A DNA stretch of 64,000 nt from Pseudomonas monsensis (lineage in GTDB: Bacteria > Pseudomonadota > Gammaproteobacteria > Pseudomonadales > Pseudomonadaceae), in NCBI RefSeq assembly GCF_014268495.2, contig NZ_CP077087.1:4281501-4345500 (forward strand), given 5' to 3'. Each line of letters begins with the position of its first letter. Position 1 is the stretch's first letter. Shown in pieces: positions 7,517 to 16,814 of this stretch. The notes beneath the pieces are model-generated. The model was not told the DNA's origin, did no database searches, and worked only from the letters and a program-made list of their open reading frames with translations. The position numbers and the translations under genes are program-made.

Positions 7517-8899
7517 ATGCTCAATGACAAGGAAAGTCCCTTCACCCTGACCCTGACCACCAGCGGGTTGATCCTGCCGGTATTGCGCTTCGACGGCGAA
7601 GAGGCCCTCAACCAGCCTTATCGTTTCGACGTCGAACTGATCGGCCTCGCCCCCGCGATACCGCCGGGAGCGCTGTTGCAGCAACAGGCCTTTCTGCGCC
7701 TTGACTCACGACACGGGGTTCACGGCGTGATCCACAGCGCCAGCTGCGAACATCGCGGCACGCACCGGGTCGGCTACCGACTGGAGCTGGTGCCGCACCT
7801 GCACGGGCTGGCAGCGCCGGGCAAACGCCGGGTCTTCGTGCAACTGAGCGTGCCGCAGATTCTCCAGCGGTTACTCGAAAACGCGCTGCCGAGCGGCAAT
7901 TACCGGATTGAAACGACCGTGGGCCATTACCCGGTGCGGCCGTTTTGCATTCAGTACGAGGAAAGCGATCTGGCGTTGTTGCAGCGCCTGTGCGAAGAAG
8001 AAGGCATCCACTACCATTTCGAACACCGGCCGGATGGCCATGTCGTGGTGTTTGCCGACGACAGCCTGAGCCTGCCGCAGTCGCCCACGTTGCTGCCGTT
8101 CGAGGCCGATGAGCCGACTCCGTCACCCCGGATCAGTTCGCTGTATCAGCAGCATCATGGCGCGCCCGTTGTGCCCCTGCATGCCGTGCGCAATCGCGGC
8201 CAGCAGGCGGGCGGTGAGGCGGCGGCCAATCAGACCGCGACGAATCCGCAGCCGTTATCCACTTCACCGGCACAACGCCATGCCGAGCAACGCAGCCGTC
8301 GGCACCTCGAACGGCAACGCTGTCAGCAGCGCTCGGTTCACGGTCGCAGCGACTGCGTGAGTTTGCTCAGCGGGCATTTGCTGCAAGTGCTGGAACACCC
8401 GCTCAGCCAATTCAACGAACAATGGCTGATCACCCACCTGCAACATCATGGGCAGCACCCGTCGATACTCGAACCGGCCTCGACCGCACACCGTTATTAC
8501 AACGACTTCACCGCGCAGCCCTGGTCAACCGATTTCCGTCCGCCACTCAAGCAGCGGCGCCCCGGCATTGCCGGCTATCACCTGGCGCAGGTGTCGGGAA
8601 TACCGGGGCGACCGGCGCAACTCGACGAGCACGGCCGCATGGCTGTCACGCTCTGGCCCGAGCACGGTGAACCCTGCGACGCGAGCGCCAAGCTGTGGCT
8701 GCCCATCGCCATGACCCGCGCCAGTAGCCGCATCTGCGCCGACGATTTGCCCTGCGCCGGCAGCGAGGTATGGGTGAGTTTCCTCGACGGCGATCCCGAC
8801 CGGCCGATCCTGTGCCTCGCCGATTCACGTCAGCCCCCGCCCCGGGACATCACGCACAACGACGACTTGCTGCTCGACTGGCTAATGAATGCACCCTGA
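7517..8899 (+). CDS. Short orphan VgrG-like T6SS spike protein
   Basis: This 460-residue protein has the gp27-like N-terminal half (YRFDVELIGL, the VHGVIHSASC region, RPFCIQYEESDLALLQRLCEEEGIHYHFEH at about residues 130-180) and the gp5 OB-fold signature DEHGRMAVTLWPEHGE (about residue 368), then SEVWVSFLDGDPDRPIL (about 418-432). It ends about 30 residues later, so the long beta-helical spike of usual VgrGs (more than 600 residues) is missing. The middle (about 215-275) is Gln/Arg-rich and poorly matched. No hcp, effector or adaptor gene is adjacent. An alternative GTG start lies 6 bp upstream. Confidence 0.8.
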   Translation: MLNDKESPFTLTLTTSGLILPVLRFDGEEALNQPYRFDVELIGLAPAIPPGALLQQQAFLRLDSRHGVHGVIHSASCEHRGTHRVGYRLELVPHLHGLAAPGKRRVFVQLSVPQILQRLLENALPSGNYRIETTVGHYPVRPFCIQYEESDLALLQRLCEEEGIHYHFEHRPDGHVVVFADDSLSLPQSPTLLPFEADEPTPSPRISSLYQQHHGAPVVPLHAVRNRGQQAGGEAAANQTATNPQPLSTSPAQRHAEQRSRRHLERQRCQQRSVHGRSDCVSLLSGHLLQVLEHPLSQFNEQWLITHLQHHGQHPSILEPASTAHRYYNDFTAQPWSTDFRPPLKQRRPGIAGYHLAQVSGIPGRPAQLDEHGRMAVTLWPEHGEPCDASAKLWLPIAMTRASSRICADDLPCAGSEVWVSFLDGDPDRPILCLADSRQPPPRDITHNDDLLLDWLMNAP

Positions 8900-8921
8900 C
8901 CTCTTCCTGCAGGAGGGGTGG

Positions 8922-10313
8922 TCAGCCTTTATCGGCCTTGCCCGCCGCCGCGGCAAACCTGGCCAGGCGCACATCCAGATGCCGTGGCCGGCGACCGTGA
9001 TCCTCGGCGCGTTCCTTGCGGCGGATGGCGTTGCGCACCATCAAGGAGCCGAGGTAACGAATCGGCTCCGGCGGGAAATAGCCCAACGGCCCGTTGACCA
9101 GCGGTGAGCGTGTCCACGGGTTATCCAGCCCCTGCACCAGCGAGGCGAGAATCTGCCCGCCCATATGGCACGGGCCGACGCCGCTGCCGGAATAGCCAAA
9201 ACCGTAGAAGACGTTACCGCTGTGGCTCATCTGGCCGAAAAACGGCAGACCGGTGACCGAGCGATCCGACGGGCCGTTCCAGGTTGCGTCCACTTTTACA
9301 TCGGCAAACGCCGGAAAGAAATCGTCGAGGCTGCGCTTGAGCAGGCCGGCATACGGCGACGGCTGATCGAACACCGGCAGCATCCGCCCGCCATAGGCAA
9401 AGGTGTTGCCACCCTTGCCGAGCATGATCCGGCCGTCCGGGGTGTTGTGGTAGTAGTGCACGAAGATCCGCGAATCAAGCACGGTGACACCGCTGGTCAA
9501 ACCGATGTCCTGCAACAGATCCGGGCGCGGCTCGGTGATCAGCATGTCGCTGGAGACAATTGCTACGCTGCGTTCGAACTGCGGGAAGGCACGAGCCATC
9601 CACGCGTTCATCGCCAGCACCACACGATCGGCGATGACGCAGCCGTCCGGCGTCTGGATACGCGCCGCACGCCCCTCCTCCAGCCCGGTCATCGCAGTGT
9701 GTTCGTGGATTTTCACCCCCAGTTGCAACGCCACCCGGCGCAAGCCGCGCACCAGTTTGCCCGGTTGCACACTGGCCGCCGCCGGCGAGAACCAGCCTTC
9801 CAGATGCTTGCTGGAACCGGCCATGCGCTGCACGTCGGCCACCGGGCGCTGGGTGAACGAGTTGATGCCGTTGCGTTCCAGCGCCGCGATCACCGCATCG
9901 GTCGTGCCGATCTGCGCGGCGTTGGTGGCGGTGTACAGCGTGCCGTCGAGGCGGTAATCGGCATCGACGCCGTACTGTTCACAGAACTCGCCAATGGCGT
10001 GGATGCTGCGTTCCGATTCCTTGACCAGGCGCACCGCTTCTTCAACACCGAACAAACGCTCAAGGGTGAAGTACTTGGCCGACCACGACAGCGCGCACCC
10101 GCCATTGCGGCCACTGGCCCCGGCGCCGCAGATGTCGGCCTCGATCAACAACACAGCGAGTTCGGGGTTCTGTTGCTTGAGCATGATTGCCGTCCACAAC
10201 CCGGTGTAACCACCGCCGACGATGCACACGTCGGTGCGCACTTCGCCTTGCAGCGCCGGGCAAGCGTCGGAGGTGTCGGCCTGCAGGGCCTGCGCCAGCC
10301 AAAACGGTCTCAT
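8922..10313 (-). CDS. FAD-dependent amine oxidoreductase linked to aminophosphonate catabolism
   Basis: This 463-residue DAO-fold flavoprotein has dinucleotide motif VCIVGGGYTGLWTA (about residues 29-42), then GASGRNGGCALSW near residue 70 and a C-terminal GFGYSGSGVGPCHMGG cap. The family oxidises amines or amino acids using FAD. A DAO clade is recurrently found beside AEP genes, and members have been described that oxidise AEP or its N-methyl derivative to phosphonoacetaldehyde, the substrate of PhnX. The location here fits that, but the substrate is inferred. It is 73 bp downstream of the transporter gene in the same operon. The ATG at 10313 was chosen because the conserved N-terminus (MRPFWLAQAL) starts there. 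Confidence 0.78.
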   Translation of the reverse strand: MRPFWLAQALQADTSDACPALQGEVRTDVCIVGGGYTGLWTAIMLKQQNPELAVLLIEADICGAGASGRNGGCALSWSAKYFTLERLFGVEEAVRLVKESERSIHAIGEFCEQYGVDADYRLDGTLYTATNAAQIGTTDAVIAALERNGINSFTQRPVADVQRMAGSSKHLEGWFSPAAASVQPGKLVRGLRRVALQLGVKIHEHTAMTGLEEGRAARIQTPDGCVIADRVVLAMNAWMARAFPQFERSVAIVSSDMLITEPRPDLLQDIGLTSGVTVLDSRIFVHYYHNTPDGRIMLGKGGNTFAYGGRMLPVFDQPSPYAGLLKRSLDDFFPAFADVKVDATWNGPSDRSVTGLPFFGQMSHSGNVFYGFGYSGSGVGPCHMGGQILASLVQGLDNPWTRSPLVNGPLGYFPPEPIRYLGSLMVRNAIRRKERAEDHGRRPRHLDVRLARFAAAAGKADKG

Positions 10314-10386
10314 GGGATATCTCCAGTCAGATGGCCACGACACAGCCTGCCGCGAACACCGCAGCAGGCCGCGAGGCAAAGGGGGT

Positions 10387-11712
10387 TCAGGAACGCAGGG
10401 GTTTGATCTTCAGCGGGCAATTGGGAATGGACGCACGCGGCTCCATCACGCCGACCGGGCGGCTGTTCCAGTGCGGGATCAGCACCAGCGCCGAGAACAG
10501 CGCGCACCCGGCAAACACGATGAACACCGTCACCGAGTCGAAATAACCCGGCAGCAACCCGCCAAGGACCGCACCGACCGAGCCGCAACCGTTGACGAAT
10601 CCGGCGGCAGTGGCGCCGGCCTTGGCCTTGCCGAAGTCGATGGCGGCCGCGCCGCTGATCATCGAGTCGGGGCCGTACAGAGTCAGGCCCATGACAAACA
10701 GCAGCGCCACCACCAGCAACACACTGCCGGTGTGCAAGGCGCCCATAAACAGCGCCAGGGTCACGGTCAGCGCCAGCAGGCTCAACACGCAGGCCGGCAT
10801 GCGCCGGGCGCCGAACAGTTTGTCCGAAGCCAGGCCGATCATGATCGGCCCAAGCAACCCGGCCAGTTCGAACGACGTCGGAATGATTGCCGCGCCGACC
10901 TTGCCGACACTGGGCATCTGTTCAAACACGATCACCGGGCCCCACAGCAGAATCGCGTAACGCGCCGGTTTCAACATGAAGTACGCCAGGCCCAGCACCA
11001 GCACCGTGCGGTTGCGCAGGATTTCCTTCAACGGCTCCCAGACGCTGAGCTTGCTGTTGGCTTCGGTTTCCTCGGCGGACAGGACCGGCTCCGGCTCCAC
11101 GGCCGGCAGGCCGACATCTTCCGGTTTGTTACGCTGGAAAATAAAGAACAATACCGCCACCACGGCGACCACCACCGCGCTGGAAATAAACGCCGCGTGC
11201 CAAGTGCCGATCAGCGTATACGCCCACCAGCCGGCGAACGGCGACGCCACCAGACCGCCAAACGCGTAGCAGGAACTCCACAAGCCAAGCACCCGCCCCC
11301 GCTGTTGCGCCGGGAAAAAGCTGCCGAGGTTTTTGCACAGTCCCGACCAGCCGGTGGATTGCGCCAGGCCCTGAATCAACATGCAGGTGGCAAAGATCGG
11401 CAGCGTGGCGAAACTGCCCATCACCAACGCTGCAGCGGCGGAAATCAGCAAGCCGCCCAGCACCACGACCCGTGGGCCAAAGCGGTCGGCGAGCATGCCC
11501 CAGGTGAATTGGCCGATGGCGTAAGCCGCCAGATAGATCGCATCGAGGTTGGCCATGGCCATCTTGTCGAGCATGAACGTCGGGTCTTCGGCGATGCCCA
11601 GCTTGGCCACCGAAAACGCTTTGCGGGTGAAGTAGAAAGCGGCGTACGCGAGCCAGGTGATAGCGAAAATCTGCATGCGCCAACGCGCAAGGGTGCCGAT
11701 GTGCTTGTTCAT
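10387..11712 (-). CDS. MFS (OPA-type) transporter, probable aminophosphonate uptake
   Basis: This 441-residue membrane protein has about 12 hydrophobic segments and organophosphate:phosphate antiporter marks: YAAFYFTRKAFSVAK near the N-terminus, GQFTWGMLADRFGPR, and GPDSMISGAAAIDFG. Relatives include GlpT and UhpT, which move phosphorylated organic compounds across the inner membrane. Its place between a LysR gene and the flavin oxidase in an AEP locus suggests it imports AEP or a related aminophosphonate. The ATG at 11712 gives the standard amphipathic N-terminus; longer starts add unrelated sequence. Confidence 0.82.
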   Translation of the reverse strand: MNKHIGTLARWRMQIFAITWLAYAAFYFTRKAFSVAKLGIAEDPTFMLDKMAMANLDAIYLAAYAIGQFTWGMLADRFGPRVVVLGGLLISAAAALVMGSFATLPIFATCMLIQGLAQSTGWSGLCKNLGSFFPAQQRGRVLGLWSSCYAFGGLVASPFAGWWAYTLIGTWHAAFISSAVVVAVVAVLFFIFQRNKPEDVGLPAVEPEPVLSAEETEANSKLSVWEPLKEILRNRTVLVLGLAYFMLKPARYAILLWGPVIVFEQMPSVGKVGAAIIPTSFELAGLLGPIMIGLASDKLFGARRMPACVLSLLALTVTLALFMGALHTGSVLLVVALLFVMGLTLYGPDSMISGAAAIDFGKAKAGATAAGFVNGCGSVGAVLGGLLPGYFDSVTVFIVFAGCALFSALVLIPHWNSRPVGVMEPRASIPNCPLKIKPLRS

Positions 11713-11980
11713 TGTGGTTCTGACCTCAGGGTGTGAGTGTGCCGGCAGAATCGTTAAGTAAACGCCTGTGTTTTTTATTGTTGAGCACTGCGCCAACGCC
11801 CCATCCCTAAGGCGATAGCGGTCAGATGAGTCCTGCGGTTGCACGCACAGGCTCATCGCCAGCGCGCTGCCCGAACGGGCAGTCAGCGATGGCGTGAGCG
11901 GATCAAAGCAATTACTGTTTAATAAATAAAGTCGATTTATCGTATTTCACACATAAGCTCAGCTTATTACTGGAGGTTGC

Positions 11981-12853
11981 ATGTCGGTGTCCCACGCCCA
12001 GCTCAAAGCCTTCCACGCCGTGGCCGTCCATGGAAGCTTCACCAAAGCCGCCGAGCGCCTTTTCCTCACGCAACCGGCTATTTCCGACCAGGTGCGCAAA
12101 CTCGAAGAACGCTTCGGCGTGCTGCTGTTTCATCGCAATAAACGTTCCGTGCGCCTGACGGATCTTGGCGAACGCCTGCTGGCAATCACCCAGCGCCTGT
12201 TCGTGATTGAGGCTGAAGCACAGGAGTTGTTGCAGGAATCCCAGGCCTTGCAGACCGGCAGCCTGATTCTGGCAGTGGATGCGCCGGTGCACGTGTTGCC
12301 GCAGATTGCGCGGTTTTGCGAGCGCTACCCGGGCATCAGCGTGAAGATCGAGACCGGCAACACCGATGAATCACTGTTTCGCCTGTTCAACTACCAGGCC
12401 GACCTGGCCTTGCTCGGGCGTGATGTCAGCGATGAACGCCTGCTGTGCGTACCGCTGCGCAACGACCCGATGGTGGCGTTCGTCTCTCGCCATCACCCGT
12501 GGGCCGAACGTGAGTCGATCTGCCTGGCGGACCTGGATGACACACCGCTGGTGCTGCGCGAACACGGCTCGGTGACGCGCCAGACCCTGGAAGAAGAAAT
12601 GGCCCGGGCGGGGTTTCGCATTCGCCCGGCGATTCAGGTTGAAGGCCGGGAAGCAGCGCGCGAGGCGGTGGTGGTGGGGATTGGTGTCGGGGTGGTGTCG
12701 GCGGCGGAGTTTGGTGCGGACTCACGGGTGTGCGCGTTGCCGATTACCGATTGCACCCGGCGCTTGACCGAGACGCTGGTGTGTTTGCGTGAGCAGAGTT
12801 CGCGGCGAGTGGTGGCGACGTTCCTGGATATGGTTCGCAAGAGTCTGGTGTAA
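11981..12853 (+). CDS. LysR-family regulator, AEP-catabolism type (copy 1)
   Basis: This 290-residue LysR regulator has a helix-turn-helix at residues about 18-40 (GSFTKAAERLFLTQPAISDQ) and a LysR ligand domain with VLREHGSVTRQTLEEE and EAAREAVVVGIGVGVV. It resembles the other LysR in this locus closely in the ligand domain, and both look like the regulator clade tied to AEP genes. It is divergent from the transporter-oxidase operon. The 268-bp gap 11713-11980 should hold its operator; it is AT-rich near 11920-11960 but I could not fix a site. The regulator probably activates the left half on sensing an aminophosphonate. Confidence 0.85.
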   Translation: MSVSHAQLKAFHAVAVHGSFTKAAERLFLTQPAISDQVRKLEERFGVLLFHRNKRSVRLTDLGERLLAITQRLFVIEAEAQELLQESQALQTGSLILAVDAPVHVLPQIARFCERYPGISVKIETGNTDESLFRLFNYQADLALLGRDVSDERLLCVPLRNDPMVAFVSRHHPWAERESICLADLDDTPLVLREHGSVTRQTLEEEMARAGFRIRPAIQVEGREAAREAVVVGIGVGVVSAAEFGADSRVCALPITDCTRRLTETLVCLREQSSRRVVATFLDMVRKSLV

Positions 12854-12866
12854 ACAGGTCTGGCCC

Positions 12867-12957
12867 CATCGCTGGCAAGCCAGCTCCCACAGAATTGGTA
12901 GTGGCCCCGAATTGGTGTACGACGCCATCCCTGTGGGAGCTGGCTTGCCAGCGATGA
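12867..12957. repeat. REP doublet (GCTGGCAAGCCAGC type)
   Basis: ATCGCTGGCAAGCCAGCTCC at the left and its inverted copy at the right flank about 40 bp. The pair sits between the convergent ends of the two LysR genes and probably closes both transcripts. Confidence 0.85.
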
Positions 12958-12972
12958 ACGCACCGCGGTGTA

Positions 12973-13833
12973 TCAGGCCGGTGCCAGACCAAAGAACGCC
13001 CGAATCAAGCGCAACTCCTGCCGCCGCTCCATACAGCCGATCATGTGTCGATTGACCAGCCCTTCCCCGACAATCGGAATCGCCACCACCCGCGGATCAT
13101 GGCTGACCTCCACCGACGACACCACGCCAACCCCCAGCTCGGCCGCCACCGCCTCGGTCACCGCCTCGCGGCTATCGAGTTCCAGCAGCACCCGCGGATT
13201 GACCGCCGCCTGCGCGCACGCCTGGTCGAAGGTACGGCGAGTGATCGAACCCGGTTCGCGCAGCACCATGATCACCTGATCGAGCGCCTTGAGCTTCAAT
13301 TCCCCGGAGCGCGCCGCCCAAGGGTGCCCCGCCGGCACCAGCGCGCAGATCCTCGACTCGCTCAGCGCCTGCAGATGCAGGCCCTTGCGTGGCTCGACCT
13401 CGGTCAGCACCGCTACGTCCGCATGCTCCGATATCAGCGCCGCGAGGGTTTCCTGAGCATTGCCCAGACGCAAGTTCACCGTGATCCCCGGATAACGCGC
13501 ACGCAGGCTGGCGAGCATCGGCATGACCATGTGCGGGCCATCCGCCGCCACCTCCAGGCGCCCGGTCAGCAACTGCCGATTCGCCTCGAGCAAGGTCTGC
13601 GCCTCTTCGGCCAGACCGAACATTGCCCGGGTGATCGCCGCGAGTTTGGTGCCCTCCTCCGTCAGTTCCACCCGTCGCGCCGTGCGCCGCAACAGGGTGA
13701 TCTGGTAGTGCTCCTCCAGCGCCTTGATGTGCCCGGTGACGGCTGGCTGGCTGATGAACAACCGCGCAGCGGCGCGGGTGAAGCTGCCTTCGCGGGCCAC
13801 GGCGTCGAAGGCACGCAACTGGAACAGGTTCAT
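12973..13833 (-). CDS. LysR-family regulator, AEP-catabolism type (copy 2)
   Basis: This 286-residue LysR regulator has its helix-turn-helix at about residues 15-40 (GSFTRAAARLFISQPAVTGH) and a ligand domain with VLREPGSITRRTFDQA and SREAVTEAVAAELGVGVVS. It is a clear relative of copy 1 (11981-12853). It is divergent from phnW across a 112-bp gap (13834-13945), which must carry the phnWX promoter and the operator. AEP-inducible phnW genes are commonly governed by such a regulator. Confidence 0.87.
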   Translation of the reverse strand: MNLFQLRAFDAVAREGSFTRAAARLFISQPAVTGHIKALEEHYQITLLRRTARRVELTEEGTKLAAITRAMFGLAEEAQTLLEANRQLLTGRLEVAADGPHMVMPMLASLRARYPGITVNLRLGNAQETLAALISEHADVAVLTEVEPRKGLHLQALSESRICALVPAGHPWAARSGELKLKALDQVIMVLREPGSITRRTFDQACAQAAVNPRVLLELDSREAVTEAVAAELGVGVVSSVEVSHDPRVVAIPIVGEGLVNRHMIGCMERRQELRLIRAFFGLAPA

Positions 13834-13945
13834 GAATAACTCTCACTGATGGCTGGCATAACAACAAACAATTTGATTGATAGACCGGCGAATTGCAACG
13901 TATGCCCCGTAGCTTCATCCCACCGCGCAATCCGAGGACACACGA

Positions 13946-15055
13946 ATGAGTATCGCCGAACCCATCCTGCTCACTCCCGGCCCGTTGACCACATCGGCCC
14001 GCACCCGTCAGGCGATGATGGTCGACTGGGGGTCATGGGATGACCGCTTCAATCAACTGACCGCCAGCCTCTGCGAACAATTGCTGGCAATTCTTAACGG
14101 CGCGGCGACTCACCACTGCGTACCGTTGCAGGGCAGCGGCACCTTCGCCGTCGAAGCGGCGATCGGCACCCTGGTGCCCCGAGACGGCAAAGTCCTGGTG
14201 CTGATCAACGGTGCCTACGGCAAGCGTCTGGCGAAGATCTGCGAAGTGCTCGGCCGTTCCTTCAGCACCTTCGAAACCGCCGAAGACGAACCGACCACCG
14301 CCGCCGATGTTGACCGGCTGCTGCGCGCCGACGGCGCCATCACCCACGTCGCGCTGATTCACTGCGAAACCAGCACCGGCATTCTCAACCCGCTGCCGGA
14401 CATTGCCGACGTGGTTGCGCAACACGGCAAGCGCCTGATCATCGACGCCATGAGCTCGTTCGGCGCACTGCCGGTGGATGCGCAAAAAGTGCCGTTCGAT
14501 GCGCTGATCGCCGCGTCCGGCAAATGCCTGGAAGGCGTACCGGGGATGGGTTTCGTCTTCGCCCGCAAAGAATCACTGGCTGCAGCGGCCGGCAATTCGC
14601 ATTCGCTGGCAATGGACCTGTATGACCAGCACGCCTACATGCAGAAGACCGGCCAGTGGCGTTTCACCCCGCCGACCCACGTGGTCGCCGCACTGCACGA
14701 AGCCCTGCTGCAATACAACGAAGAAGGTGGCCTGTCGGCACGCCATGCGCGCTACGTCGCCAATTGCCAGGCACTGATGGAAGAAATGGCTGGATTGGGG
14801 CTGCGCAGCTTCCTGCCTGCCGCGATTCAGGCACCGATCATCGCCACCTTCCATGCGCCGAAAGACCCGCGCTACCAGTTCAAGGACTTCTACGAGCGGG
14901 TCAAGGCCAAGGGCTACATCCTCTACCCCGGCAAATTGACCCAGGTCGAAACCTTCCGCGTCGGCTGCATCGGCCACGTCAGCCCCGACGACATGCGCCA
15001 GGCCGTGGCGGCAGTCGGTGAAGTGCTGCGCGAGATGGAAGTTCTCGACATCTAA
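13946..15055 (+). CDS. phnW: 2-aminoethylphosphonate--pyruvate transaminase
   Basis: This 369-residue PLP-dependent class V aminotransferase converts AEP plus pyruvate to phosphonoacetaldehyde plus alanine, the first step of the phosphonatase route. Visible family marks are LLTPGPLTTSARTRQAM at the start, WGSWD (residues 28-32), LQGSGTFAVEA (61-71), the cofactor aspartate in LIIDAMSSFGA (164-174) and the Schiff-base lysine K193 in AASGKCLEGVPG. A GAGGACACACGA stretch lies just before the ATG. It is followed by phnX after a REP-bearing 145-bp gap. Confidence 0.96.
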   Translation: MSIAEPILLTPGPLTTSARTRQAMMVDWGSWDDRFNQLTASLCEQLLAILNGAATHHCVPLQGSGTFAVEAAIGTLVPRDGKVLVLINGAYGKRLAKICEVLGRSFSTFETAEDEPTTAADVDRLLRADGAITHVALIHCETSTGILNPLPDIADVVAQHGKRLIIDAMSSFGALPVDAQKVPFDALIAASGKCLEGVPGMGFVFARKESLAAAAGNSHSLAMDLYDQHAYMQKTGQWRFTPPTHVVAALHEALLQYNEEGGLSARHARYVANCQALMEEMAGLGLRSFLPAAIQAPIIATFHAPKDPRYQFKDFYERVKAKGYILYPGKLTQVETFRVGCIGHVSPDDMRQAVAAVGEVLREMEVLDI

Positions 15056-15078
15056 GCTCCACACAAAAATCCCCTGCC

Positions 15079-15166
15079 GGAGTAAGCCCGCTCGCGATGA
15101 GGCCGCGTCAGTCGATGACGTTGTTGAATGATCAACCGCTATCGCGAGCAGGCTCACTCCTACCGT
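15079..15166. repeat. REP doublet between phnW and phnX
   Basis: AGTAAGCCCGCTCGCGATGAG and the inverted partner ATCGCGAGCAGGCTCACTCC flank about 45 bp. A hairpin in the phnW-phnX transcript here could change relative expression of the two genes. Confidence 0.82.
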
Positions 15167-15200
15167 TTGAATTGCATTGCCAACTCAGGAATTGATTGCC

Positions 15201-16028
15201 ATGAATTATGTAAATCCAGACAAACTGCAAGCCGCCATCCTCGACTGGGCCGGCACCGTGGTCGATTTCGGCTCCTTCGCCCCCACCCAGATCTTCGTCG
15301 AGGCCTTCGCCGAATTCGATGTACAGGTCTCCATCGAAGAGGCCCGTGGCCCGATGGGCATGGGCAAGTGGGATCACATCCGCACCCTGTGCGATCAGCC
15401 GCAGGTCGCCGAGCGCTATCGCAAAGCATTCGGCCGCACACCGACCGACGATGACGTCACCGCGATCTACAACCGCTTCATGCCACTGCAGATCGAGAAG
15501 ATTGCCGAGCACTCGGCGCTGATTCCCGGCGCCCTGGAGACCATCGCCAATTTGCGTCAGCAGGGGATCAAGATCGGTTCCTGCTCGGGCTATCCGAAGC
15601 AGGTGATGGATAAAGTTGTGCAACTGGCCGCCACCAACGGCTACATCGCCGACCACGTGGTCGCCACCGACGAAGTGCCGAACGGTCGCCCTTGGCCGGC
15701 ACAGGCGTTGGCCAACGTGATTGCGCTGGGCATCGACGACGTGGCCGCGTGCGTGAAAATCGACGACACCGTGCCGGGCATTCTCGAAGGTCGTCGTGCC
15801 GGCATGTGGACCGTCGCGCTGATCTGCTCCGGCAATGCGCTGGGCCTGGATTACCAAGGGTTCCGCGCCCTGAGCAGCGACGTGCTGGCCAGTGAGCGCA
15901 AGCGTATCCACGCCCTGTTCGCAGGCTCGCGCCCGCACTACATGATCGACACCATCAGCGATCTGCCGCAAGTGATCGCCGACATCAACAAGCGTCTGGC
16001 CAACGGTGAAATGCCGCAATCGAGCTGA
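15201..16028 (+). CDS. phnX: Phosphonoacetaldehyde hydrolase (phosphonatase)
   Basis: This 275-residue HAD-superfamily enzyme cleaves the C-P bond of phosphonoacetaldehyde to acetaldehyde and phosphate, directly after PhnW. The nucleophile is D15 in ILDWAGTVVDFG, the Schiff-base lysine is K56 in PMGMGKWDHI, and IGSCSGYPKQVMD and KIDDTVPGILEGRRAGMW are further HAD motifs. Length fits the family. The ATG at 15201 was used because upstream codons fall within REP-derived sequence. A strong terminator follows 22 bp after the stop. Confidence 0.96.
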   Translation: MNYVNPDKLQAAILDWAGTVVDFGSFAPTQIFVEAFAEFDVQVSIEEARGPMGMGKWDHIRTLCDQPQVAERYRKAFGRTPTDDDVTAIYNRFMPLQIEKIAEHSALIPGALETIANLRQQGIKIGSCSGYPKQVMDKVVQLAATNGYIADHVVATDEVPNGRPWPAQALANVIALGIDDVAACVKIDDTVPGILEGRRAGMWTVALICSGNALGLDYQGFRALSSDVLASERKRIHALFAGSRPHYMIDTISDLPQVIADINKRLANGEMPQSS

Positions 16029-16049
16029 TGCTGTCGCTCGCGACAAACA

Positions 16050-16088
16050 AAAAACGCCAGTGTCTGCCCGACACTGGCGTTTTTTATT
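16050..16088 (+). terminator. Terminator after phnX
   Basis: The perfect stem ACGCCAGTGTC / GACACTGGCGT with a short loop is followed by TTTTTT, and an A-run precedes it, so it could stop transcription in both directions. Confidence 0.92.
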
Positions 16089-16219
16089 GCCCCACCCCTT
16101 GATTCAGAGCAGTGAAAGACCGATCAGCGTCAGGCAAATCCGCCAAAGCGGATTACAGTTAAAGCAGGCCGTCGCACAAGAACGGCACGACTCGACCCTG
16201 ATCTGTGAGGAAACACCGT

Positions 16220-16774
16220 ATGCCGTGGACAAGTTCCGAATCACGCTACAGCACCGTGTCGGTCCTGCTGCACTGGCTGATGCTGGTGTTGTTGGTGCTG
16301 GTGTACGCCAGCATGGAATTGCGCGGTATCTTCCCCAAAGGCAGCGGCGGCCGCACGCTGATCCGCGAAGTGCATTACATGCTCGGCCTGACCGTGTTCG
16401 TGCTGGTGTGGTTTCGCCTGCTGGCGCGCAGCCTCGGCCCGGCGCCGAAGATTTTCCCCGCGTCACCACGCTGGCAGATCACTGTGGCGCGGCTGATGCA
16501 TTGGGCGCTGTACCTGTTCATGATCAGCATGCCGATTCTCGGCTGGCTGATTACCAGCGCCGAAGGGCATCAAGTGATGTTCTATGGTTTCGACCTGCCG
16601 CTGCTGGTGGGGGAAAACAAGGCATTCGCCAAACAAGTGGAAGGCTGGCACGTGCTGATCGCCACAATCGGTTACTGGCTGATCGGGCTGCATGCACTGG
16701 CGGGGATTTATCACCACTATGTGGTGGGTGATAACACGTTGTTGCGGATGATGCCCAAACGGGTCGAACGCTGA
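16220..16774 (+). CDS. Cytochrome b561 family protein (CybB-like)
   Basis: This 184-residue membrane protein has four hydrophobic segments and the heme-ligand histidines of the family: VLLHWLMLV, REVHYMLGL, RLMHWALYL and LHALAGIYHHYV. Members carry two b hemes in the inner membrane and pass electrons, some from superoxide to quinone. The ATG at 16220 has GTGAGGAAAC upstream. It stands alone after the phnX terminator. Confidence 0.92.
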   Translation: MPWTSSESRYSTVSVLLHWLMLVLLVLVYASMELRGIFPKGSGGRTLIREVHYMLGLTVFVLVWFRLLARSLGPAPKIFPASPRWQITVARLMHWALYLFMISMPILGWLITSAEGHQVMFYGFDLPLLVGENKAFAKQVEGWHVLIATIGYWLIGLHALAGIYHHYVVGDNTLLRMMPKRVER

Positions 16775-16814
16775 TCTCCAGGCGGGCGATTGGCTTGGCG
16801 CTGAGGGGATTTAC

